Source: Oscillospiraceae bacterium (GTDB lineage: Bacteria; Bacillota; Clostridia; Oscillospirales; Oscillospiraceae). Taken from it: a stretch of 36,897 nt of DNA. Positions within the stretch are counted from its first letter, which is position 1; each line of letters starts with the position of its first letter. The stretch spans positions 1 through 36,897 of the forward strand of contig WRDH01000030.1 in the NCBI GenBank assembly GCA_009783555.1. Direction: 5' to 3'. The position numbers were made by a program, and so were the translations under genes. The notes beneath the pieces were generated by a model that did no database searches, had not been told where the DNA came from, and worked only from the letters and a program-made list of their open reading frames with translations. This document shows, piece by piece, positions 30,824-36,897 of this stretch.

Positions 30824-33064
30824 TTACAGTAAAATTGCAAGTTGTTCCTCACCCTTATCCTCGGGCTTTAAAATTGCACCCGCCCCGGGAATTGTTCTGA
30901 CTCTGTAGCGCGACGGTTCCTTAATGTATGTGTTTTCAAGGAACTCTGCACGTTCCATAACTCTGTTCTTCTTAATTGTCATTACTTGTACACCTTGTGT
31001 ATTTCGTGTTGTTTTCGGAGCCATAAGAGATGAGCTGAATATACAGGCACGGCCGTCACTCGAAAATACTACAAGCTCTTTGTCCTCATACAACGGTATA
31101 ACTGTACAAACCGGGCTCTTATCCGAATATGCGCCTGTAAGCTTCTTCCGGTTTAATTTTGTCGCATAACCTGACAACTCCACCCGTGCAGCCTTTCCGT
31201 TTTCAAAGAAGAAAATAATGTGCCCTGAATAATTGCCCGGATCGAGCAAATATATTACGTTTTCGCCTTCATCCATTTCAAGAGCCGTCGGCAGGTATGT
31301 GCCCAAATTTGAAGCTTTTGTATCTTCAAAGTCGCGAATTCGCGCTTTATAGACTTGCTGCTTGTCTGTAAAAATGAGGAGTTCATTTTTATTCTGGGAT
31401 TCAAAGCTGATAAACTCACCGTCTGATTCTTTGTATTTCTGCTCTCCGCCCATTCTTAGTGAAAGCGGTGTTATTTTCTTAAAATATCCTTCACGTGACA
31501 TGAAGATGTTTACTGCATAATCCTCTACATGTTCTTCTGTGTCAAAGGTTTCAATTTCGTCCTCAAAGACTATTTGCGTGCAGCGTTCCTGACCGTATTT
31601 TTTACTGACTTCCTTGAGTTCCTTGACGATTATTGTATTGATGCGGCGGTTGGATTTAAGCGTTTCTTCGAGTTCTGCTATATCCTTTTCAAGTTCATCT
31701 GTTTCTTCAGTTCGTTTTAAAATATACTCGCGGTTTATATTTCGAAGTTTAATCTCCGCGACATACTCCGCTTGCCGCTCGTCTATACCGAATCCTATCA
31801 TCAGATTGGGTATAACTTCAACTTCTTCTTCCGTTGCGCGGATTATTGCTATTGCTTTATCAATATCAAGCAATATCTTTTGAAGTCCCCGCAGAAGGTG
31901 CAGTTTTTCTTTCTTCTTTTGCATTTCGCTGAAGACACGCCTCTTAACGCAATCTGCACGCCAAGCTGTCCATTCTTCCAGTATCTCACGCACTCCCATG
32001 ACGCGCGGCACGCCGCCTATAAGAATGTTGAAGTTACATGAGAAGCTGTCCATTAAAGGAGTTTTCTGGAAGAGCTTAGCCATTAACTTATCCGGCTCTG
32101 TCCCCCGCTTTAGTTCTATTGTCAGCTTTAACCCCGAGAGGTCTGTTTCATCCCTCATGTCCGAGATTTCTTTGAGTTTATTTGTTTTCACCAGCTCCGC
32201 AACTTTATCGATTATTGCCTCGGCTGTTGTAGAATAGGGTATCTCGGTGATTTCAATAAGGTTTCCGCTTTTGACGTAACGCCATTTTGCGCGGACCTTT
32301 ACACTCCCGCGTCCTGTGTTATATATGGATTCAAGCTCTGCGGCATTGTATATCAGCTCGCCGCCTGTCGGGAAATCCGGTGCTTTGAGTGTTTGCGTTA
32401 AATCACACTCATTGTCTCCGATGTACTCTATTGTTGTACGGCATACTTCGTCAAGGTTAAAACCGCAAATATTGCTCGCCATACCGACGGCTATCCCCGT
32501 GTTTGCGCTTACAAGGATGTTTGGAAATGCTGTCGGTAAAAGCGTCGGCTCCTGCATTGTGCTGTCGTAGTTGTCTGTGAAATCAACTGTGTCTTTGTCG
32601 ATATCTCTGAACATTTCACCGCAGATAGCCGATAGCTTTGCTTCCGTGTATCTTGATGCGGCGTATGCCATATCTCTTGAGTAAACTTTGCCGAAGTTTC
32701 CCTTTGAATCTATAAACGGTGTCAGGAGTGCTCCGTATCCCTTGGACAAGCGTACAAGTGTGTCGTAGATGGCGGAGTCACCGTGAGGGTTAAGTCGCAT
32801 GGTTTGCCCTACAATGTTGGCGGATTTGGTGCGTCCGCCTGTCATAAGTCCCATTTTGTACATCGTGTAAAGAAGCTTCCTGTGCGAAGGCTTAAACCCG
32901 TCAATTTCCGGGATGGCACGAGATACAATAACACTCATGGCATAAGGCATATAGTTAAGCTCAAGTGTATCGACGATAGGCTGCTCCAGCACCTCCGCCT
33001 TAAGCCCCTTGACGTTAGGATCTATAGGAATTTTCTTTTTTTCTTCCTGTTTTTTCTTTGCCAT
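30824..33064 (-). CDS. Type II DNA topoisomerase subunit A (ParC/GyrA-like)
   Basis: 746 residues from ATG at 33064, with GGAG 9-10 bp upstream; TTG at 33070 is too close to it. The breakage-reunion domain has the QRDR-like PHGDSAIYDTL and the catalytic tyrosine Y139 in AASRYTEAKLS. A coiled-coil tower follows at about 420-500 and a beta-pinwheel C-terminus without an obvious GyrA box (QRRGGKG). The sequence is divergent from standard GyrA and ParC and resembles the extra topoisomerase pair found in many Clostridia. It follows the B-subunit gene by 78 bp, in a gap holding a hairpin at 33079-33099. It cuts and passes duplex DNA with its partner; decatenation versus supercoiling is open. Confidence 0.92.
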   Translation of the reverse strand: MAKKKQEEKKKIPIDPNVKGLKAEVLEQPIVDTLELNYMPYAMSVIVSRAIPEIDGFKPSHRKLLYTMYKMGLMTGGRTKSANIVGQTMRLNPHGDSAIYDTLVRLSKGYGALLTPFIDSKGNFGKVYSRDMAYAASRYTEAKLSAICGEMFRDIDKDTVDFTDNYDSTMQEPTLLPTAFPNILVSANTGIAVGMASNICGFNLDEVCRTTIEYIGDNECDLTQTLKAPDFPTGGELIYNAAELESIYNTGRGSVKVRAKWRYVKSGNLIEITEIPYSTTAEAIIDKVAELVKTNKLKEISDMRDETDLSGLKLTIELKRGTEPDKLMAKLFQKTPLMDSFSCNFNILIGGVPRVMGVREILEEWTAWRADCVKRRVFSEMQKKKEKLHLLRGLQKILLDIDKAIAIIRATEEEVEVIPNLMIGFGIDERQAEYVAEIKLRNINREYILKRTEETDELEKDIAELEETLKSNRRINTIIVKELKEVSKKYGQERCTQIVFEDEIETFDTEEHVEDYAVNIFMSREGYFKKITPLSLRMGGEQKYKESDGEFISFESQNKNELLIFTDKQQVYKARIRDFEDTKASNLGTYLPTALEMDEGENVIYLLDPGNYSGHIIFFFENGKAARVELSGYATKLNRKKLTGAYSDKSPVCTVIPLYEDKELVVFSSDGRACIFSSSLMAPKTTRNTQGVQVMTIKKNRVMERAEFLENTYIKEPSRYRVRTIPGAGAILKPEDKGEEQLAILL

Positions 33065-33078
33065 AACCAATCTCCGTC

Positions 33079-33099
33079 ATTGCGGGCTCGACCCGCAAT
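33079..33099 (-). promoter_or_regulatory. Hairpin just upstream of the topoisomerase A ribosome-binding site
   Basis: ATTGCGGG and CCCGCAAT form a perfect 8-bp stem around a 5-nt loop, ending 3-4 bp before the GGAG of the topoisomerase A gene. Its sequence (CGTCATTGCGGG...) resembles short palindromic repeats that are scattered in many genomes. Confidence 0.6.
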
Positions 33100-33142
33100 C
33101 CCCTGAGTTTATCTCCAACCAATGACGAGCAATTATAGTAAC

Positions 33143-35131
33143 TTACGAAATATCTGCGAAATCAAGGTATTTATGTCCGTTTTCCGAAATGAATTCTTTT
33201 CTTCCATTTAGGTTATTTCCCAGAAATAGTTCAAATGTTTCTGCTGTCTGTTCTGTTTCTGAGGGGATTACTTTTATCAGTCTTCTTGTATCGGGGTTCA
33301 TTGTTGTCAGCCACATCATTTCGGGGTCGTTTTCGCCCAGCCCTTTTGAGCGGTTTATTGTGTGTTTTGCCCCGTTTAATTTTCCTATTATCTCGCTTTT
33401 TTCTTTTTCCGTGTACGCAAAGTATGATTTCCCTTTACTTTCTATCTCGAATAACGGTGATTCAGCTATATATACATAGCCGCCTTCTATTAGTGACGGC
33501 ACCAGCCTGTAGAGCATGGTTAATATCAGCGTGCGGATTTGGAAGCCGTCGTAGTCGGCGTCTGTGCAGATTATTACTTTATTCCATCGCAATCCGCTTA
33601 AATCGAATTCGCTCAGTTCCTTTGAGTGTTTGTTTTGAATCTCTACGCCGCATCCGAGGACTTTTATTATATCGGTGATGATTTCGTTTGCGAATATCTT
33701 CCCGTAATCTGCTTTCAGGCAGTTGAGAATCTTTCCGCGCACGGGTATAACTCCTTGAAACTCTGCGTCTCTGCTTAGTTTGCATGCTCCTAGTGCAGAA
33801 TCGCCCTCGACGATGTATATCTCCCGTCTATCAATGTCTTTTGTGCGGCAGTCGACGAACTTTTGAATACGGCTTGATATATCAAGACCCCCTGATAGCT
33901 TTTTCTTTAAATTGAGCCTTGTTTTTTCTGCTGTTTCACGGCTCCTTTTGTTAATCAGCACCTGTTCCGCGACGATTGAAGCATCGTTTTTATTCTCTAT
34001 GAAATATACTTCCAGTTGGCTTCGTAAAAACTCTGTTGTTGCTTCTTGAATGAACTTATTTGTGATTGATTTTTTTGTCTGGTTTTCAAACGATGTTTCC
34101 GTTGAGAAGCAGTTAGTTACCAGAACAAGGCAATCCTGCACATCAGTAAAGGTTATCTTACTTTCGTTGCCTTTGTATTTGTTTGTCTTTCGTAAATAAG
34201 CGTCTATTTCAGCGACAAATGCACTGCGCACCGCTTTTTCGGGCGAACCTCCGTGTTCGAGCCATGATGAATTATGGTAATATTCCAGCAGGTTTATCTT
34301 GCTTGAAAAACAAAATGCCGCTGATAGCTTGACTTTATAGTCCGGCATATCCTCGCGGTCGCGGCCTTTTCTTTCGGTTTCAATAAAAACCGGCTGTGTC
34401 AGCGCATCCTCGCCGACGATTTCTATTATGTAGTCTAAAATCCCGTTTTCATAGTAAAATTCGGTTGTTTCAAATCTGCCGCCTACTTGATTTTTGAACT
34501 TAAATGTTATACCTGCGTTGACAACCGCCTGACGTTTCATTATATCCGCAAAGTATGATGCCGGTACTGCTATATCTGTGAATACTTCAATATCGGGCTT
34601 CCATCTTATTACCGTACCTGTGCGTTTGCCTGTGAATTCTTCTTGCTCGAGTTCACCTACGATTTCACCTTTTTTGAAGTGCAGAGAGTACTTTTTACCG
34701 TCGCGGTAGATGGTTACGTCCATAAACTCCGATGAATATTGGGTTGCGCATGAACCGAGTCCGTTTAGCCCCAATGAAAATTCGTAGTTGAAGCCTTCGT
34801 TATTGCGGTATTTGGCGCCTGCATAAAGCTCACAGAATACAAGCTCCCAGTTATACATATTTTCTGTCGGATTCCAGTCCACAGGGCAGCCGCGTCCGAA
34901 GTCTTCGACTTCAAACGTGTTGTCTTCGAAGCGTGTAACTGTTATAAGCTTTCCGTATCCTTCGCGTGCTTCATCGATTGCGTTTGACAGTATTTCAAAC
35001 ACAGCATGCTGACACCCCTCGATTCCGTCCGAACCAAAGATAACCCCCGGGCGCTTCCGGACTCTGTCAGCACCCTTTAGAGCACTGATACTATCGTTGC
35101 CGTAATCTCCATTCTGAAGCTTTTGTTTCAT
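33143..35131 (-). CDS. Type II DNA topoisomerase subunit B (ParE/GyrB-like)
   Basis: 662 residues from ATG at 35131, with GAAAGG 7 bp upstream; a GTG at 35152 is weaker. The GHKL ATPase region has the catalytic-site FEILSNAIDEA, DFGRGCPV and GLNGLGSCATQ. The TOPRIM part has VEGDSALGACKLSRDAEFQ, PVRGKILN and DADYDGFQIRTL, so the acidic metal ligands are kept. Several motif positions differ from standard GyrB/ParE (DNGRGIPV and GLHGVG in those), in line with the divergent A subunit downstream. It supplies ATP hydrolysis and gate control to that subunit. Two promoters precede it. Confidence 0.92.
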   Translation of the reverse strand: MKQKLQNGDYGNDSISALKGADRVRKRPGVIFGSDGIEGCQHAVFEILSNAIDEAREGYGKLITVTRFEDNTFEVEDFGRGCPVDWNPTENMYNWELVFCELYAGAKYRNNEGFNYEFSLGLNGLGSCATQYSSEFMDVTIYRDGKKYSLHFKKGEIVGELEQEEFTGKRTGTVIRWKPDIEVFTDIAVPASYFADIMKRQAVVNAGITFKFKNQVGGRFETTEFYYENGILDYIIEIVGEDALTQPVFIETERKGRDREDMPDYKVKLSAAFCFSSKINLLEYYHNSSWLEHGGSPEKAVRSAFVAEIDAYLRKTNKYKGNESKITFTDVQDCLVLVTNCFSTETSFENQTKKSITNKFIQEATTEFLRSQLEVYFIENKNDASIVAEQVLINKRSRETAEKTRLNLKKKLSGGLDISSRIQKFVDCRTKDIDRREIYIVEGDSALGACKLSRDAEFQGVIPVRGKILNCLKADYGKIFANEIITDIIKVLGCGVEIQNKHSKELSEFDLSGLRWNKVIICTDADYDGFQIRTLILTMLYRLVPSLIEGGYVYIAESPLFEIESKGKSYFAYTEKEKSEIIGKLNGAKHTINRSKGLGENDPEMMWLTTMNPDTRRLIKVIPSETEQTAETFELFLGNNLNGRKEFISENGHKYLDFADIS

Positions 35132-35186
35132 TGCTGTACCTTTCTGCTTCACTACTATATCATGACCTCAATGCCTTGGAAAACAC

Positions 35187-35215
35187 ATTATATAGTACAT
35201 GTCTTAATAAATCAA
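35187..35215 (-). promoter_or_regulatory. Promoter P1 of the topoisomerase operon
   Basis: On the minus strand TTGATT (35215-35210), a 17-bp spacer and TATAAT (35192-35187), about 55 bp before the B-subunit ATG. Confidence 0.75.
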
Positions 35216-35240
35216 CACTTTCGGGAATAAAAGAGGCTCT

Positions 35241-35260
35241 GATTAATTATGATTAATTAT
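35241..35260. repeat. 10-bp tandem direct repeat
   Basis: GATTAATTAT occurs twice with no gap, at 35241-35250 and 35251-35260. It overlaps the -10 and start region of promoter P2 and is in phase with one helical turn. Confidence 0.8.
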
Positions 35261-35284
35261 ACATTATATAACCTTGTATGACAA
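35256..35284 (-). promoter_or_regulatory. Promoter P2 of the topoisomerase operon
   Basis: On the minus strand TTGTCA (35284-35279), a 17-bp spacer and TATAAT (35261-35256), upstream of P1. Confidence 0.65.
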
Positions 35285-35446
35285 ATCACTTTCCGGATAT
35301 TTTATCCCTTCAAAAAAAAGATGGGGGAATAAAAAAACATGAAAATTTATGAAGTGTGTCGATTTTTCTACATTTGGTTATCTGAAATGATGAAAAATTC
35401 ATCAGAGTTGTCTGCGATATGGTGAAAATCTTGAATAATGCACGGT

Positions 35447-35475
35447 TTGCAAGGTGGTGCGGGTTTGTGTATAGT
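35447..35475 (+). promoter_or_regulatory. Promoter of the ORF6N gene
   Basis: TTGCAA (35447-35452), a 17-bp spacer and TATAGT (35470-35475), about 50 bp before the ATG. Confidence 0.6.
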
Positions 35476-35524
35476 GCAGATATGAAGCAATATTAAGCAT
35501 TTTATAGAAACGGAGATAATAAAA

Positions 35525-36100
35525 ATGAGAGAAATGATAAGGTTTAAGGAAGTGGAAAAAAGGGTTTTGACATTGCGAGGTCAGCAGGTCTTACTAGACA
35601 GAGATGTAGCAGAATTATATGGGGTGGAAGTGAAGAGAGTTAATGAAGCAGTGAAAAGAAATCCCGATAAGTTCCCGGAAGGCTATATCATTATGCTCTG
35701 TGATGATGAAAAGTTAGAACTGGTCGCAAATTGCGACCGGTTCGATATGCTTAAACATTCAACAGTCTTACCTGCAGCCTTTTCAGAAAAAGGCTTGTAC
35801 ATGCTCGCAACTATTCTCAAAAGCCCATCCGCCACACAAACAACACTTGCGATTGTGGAAACATTTACTAAAATACGTGAGTTTGCAAGGGTAGTAGCGG
35901 ATCTTCCTGATATTAAAGAGGAAACAGATATGAACACATTAGTGCAAAGAGGCGGTGATATATTTATAGACATATTAGAGAATAGCATCATGGAAGTGAC
36001 CGGTGATGAGATTTCGATTGAGTTAGATTTACCTATTGTAAAGTTAAAACGAATAATTAAGCGAGAAAAGAGAAAACAAGATGGTTCAGAGTCTCAATAA
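35525..36100 (+). CDS. ORF6N-domain protein
   Basis: 191 residues. Residues 5-95 match the ORF6N pattern known from phage and accessory genes: VLTLRGQQVLLDRDVAELYGVEVKRVNEAVKRNPDKFPEGYIIML, then FSEKGLYMLATILKSPSATQTTLAIVETF. ORF6N is a putative DNA-binding domain often fused to other modules. The remainder here has no second domain I recognise; its end is strongly basic (KLKRIIKREKRKQDG). CGGAG precedes the ATG. No phage structural genes are nearby, so it is either a lone mobile remnant or a resident regulator. Confidence 0.88.
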   Translation: MREMIRFKEVEKRVLTLRGQQVLLDRDVAELYGVEVKRVNEAVKRNPDKFPEGYIIMLCDDEKLELVANCDRFDMLKHSTVLPAAFSEKGLYMLATILKSPSATQTTLAIVETFTKIREFARVVADLPDIKEETDMNTLVQRGGDIFIDILENSIMEVTGDEISIELDLPIVKLKRIIKREKRKQDGSESQ

Positions 36101-36148
36101 TATCACGGATTTTAATGACTTACCTTGATAATCTATTGAAAACTTAAG

Positions 36149-36187
36149 GCAAAGTGACTGTCGTAAAATTTGCGACAGTCACTTTGC
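36149..36187. terminator. Perfect 15-bp hairpin between convergent genes
   Basis: GCAAAGTGACTGTCG (36149-36163) pairs without mismatch with CGACAGTCACTTTGC (36173-36187) around a 9-nt loop. It lies between the ORF6N and TipAS stop codons and probably ends transcription from both sides, though T tracts are short on each side (AGATTTT on plus). Confidence 0.6.
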
Positions 36188-36198
36188 AGATTTTCTGC

Positions 36199-36798
36199 TT
36201 ATTTACTTTGGCAATAAATCTTGATTGCATCTCGCAGGAATTCTGTGCAACCGGGAGCGAGTTTGTCATAGTTTGCTTTAAAGCGGTCGTCAGCAACGTA
36301 CATTTCAGCTAAACCGATGTGATACTCTTTGCTGTAGTCGGGGTAAAAAACAGTCAGCCATTGCCGGTGAATATCACAAGCTTTTTGTGCCTGCTCTCCT
36401 GCCGGGTCGTCTGTATTAAATGCTAACTTAAGCGTTTCTTCCAGCGTAAGACGCAGGTGTTCACTCTTATCGTATTGCTCTTTTGTCAACCCCTTTAAGG
36501 TTGCATTTGAATCCTCAATGGTTTGATTACCATACTTTTCACGAATTTCCGCTCCGTAATTTTCTTCATTTTCATCAATAAGTGATTGCTTGAATCCCTC
36601 AAACTTTTCAATATCAGTCATTGAAATCTCTCCTTTCATTGCGGATATAGACTTTGTTACATTTTGAATCAACGTGTCCAGCCGCTTTCTTTTTGATTTT
36701 AGCTCAATGAGATGGCTTAAGAACGCCTTTTCCCTTTCGAATCCGGATGCAGACAATAGTTTAACTATACTTCCAATGCCAATATAACGAGGGAGCAA
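36199..36798 (-). pseudogene. TipAS-domain regulator lacking its MerR HTH (5'-truncated)
   Basis: The frame encodes 199 residues. From about residue 9 it matches the second half of TipA-like MerR regulators: the dimerisation helix (SGFEREKAFLSHLIELKSKRKRLDTLI) and then a complete TipAS domain (MTDIEKFEGFKQSLIDENEENYGAEI through the C-terminal EFLRDAIKIYC), which binds thiopeptide-like ligands in known cases. The N-terminal winged-helix DNA-binding domain is missing. The first 8 or so residues come from sequence whose other strand encodes an SLH repeat, and no Shine-Dalgarno site precedes the ATG. Either the 5' part was removed by a rearrangement or the join is an assembly artefact. A natural stand-alone TipAS protein starting at an internal Met (for example MKGEISMTD) is possible. 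Confidence 0.75.
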
Positions 36799-36897
36799 AT
36801 AGCGGCAATGCTATACAGATATGTAGGCGGCGGGATACCTGCTCCGGAAGATAGACTGGGTGGCTATACTGATGAGAATAGGATTTCAACATGGGCA
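36775..36897 (+). CDS. Fragment of an S-layer homology (SLH) domain protein
   Basis: The plus strand reads NANITREQIAAMLYRYV, then GGGIPAPEDRLGGYTDENRISTWA to the window end. This is the typical SLH repeat pattern (ITREQxAAMLYRY ... F/YTDxxxISxWA). SLH domains bind cell-wall polymers and anchor surface proteins. A stop at 36757-36759 and no start codon lie upstream in frame, so the gene has no 5' end here; it meets the truncated TipAS gene head-on. Confidence 0.8.

Larger units (their letters stand above)
35153..35524. other. Intergenic region between the topoisomerase operon and the ORF6N gene
   Basis: 372 bp, AT-rich, without an ORF I can support. It holds two minus-strand promoters (35187-35215 and 35256-35284), a 10-bp direct repeat (35241-35260), a 7-bp inverted repeat TGATGAA/TTCATCA at 35388-35404, and a plus-strand promoter (35447-35475). 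Confidence 0.7.

Noticed and set aside
35525-36100. Prophage
   Set aside because: ORF6N occurs in phages, but no integrase, terminase, portal, tail or lysis genes are present in the window.

Overview
The window looks like chromosomal DNA from an anaerobic low-GC Bacillota of the class Clostridia, probably an uncultured Oscillospirales-type lineage. This rests on gene order and families: a holB-ricT pair, a murI-DUF1934-argS cluster, a long-form hibernation factor, an AmmeMemoRadiSam cluster, a second 'clostridial' type II topoisomerase pair, TTG/GTG starts and strong Shine-Dalgarno sites. Both window ends cut through coding sequence, so it may be a metagenomic contig. Taxonomy is inference.

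Layout: 1-1236 (-) is the N-terminal part of an M3 oligoendopeptidase, preceded by a tRNA-Thr(CGT) with a consensus promoter and a terminator. 1504-3969 (-) is a membrane hybrid histidine kinase, divergent from 4209-7213 (+), which holds a left-handed beta-helix protein, DNA polymerase III delta' and RicT. 7294-13426 is an accessory block: a DUF234-type ATPase, a PD-(D/E)XK nuclease-like protein and, facing it, a two-gene TIR plus 4-TM/Rossmann/RyR-like cassette. 13632-17801 (-) is a sugar operon (GH3 glycosidase, Gfo/Idh/MocA oxidoreductase, sugar isomerase). 17910-20987 (-) is murI-DUF1934-argS. 21171-23360 (+) is ppk1. 23430-25769 (-) is the AmmeMemoRadiSam pair, divergent from an AbrB-family regulator (25925-26374). 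26474-35131 (-) is a six-gene run: topoisomerase B and A subunits, a transglutaminase-like lipoprotein, a DivIVA-like protein, hibernation factor HPF and a DUF885 lipoprotein. 35525-36897 holds an ORF6N-domain gene, a TipAS gene lacking its HTH and a fragment of an S-layer-homology gene.

The best candidate for an undescribed system is the TIR/RyR membrane cassette at 10013-13426, with its unidentified TIR-linked C-terminal domain, a palindromic leader and a 59-bp tail-to-tail overlap with the nuclease gene. Other striking points are a transglutaminase whose catalytic Cys has become Gly, an arginyl-tRNA synthetase whose HIGH motif reads TIGN, a delta' without a P-loop, a family of 7-bp-period repeats in four gene leaders, a 24-bp perfect inverted repeat in front of ricT with a third degenerate copy, and an abrupt TipAS/SLH junction near 36775 that is either a rearrangement or an assembly chimera.
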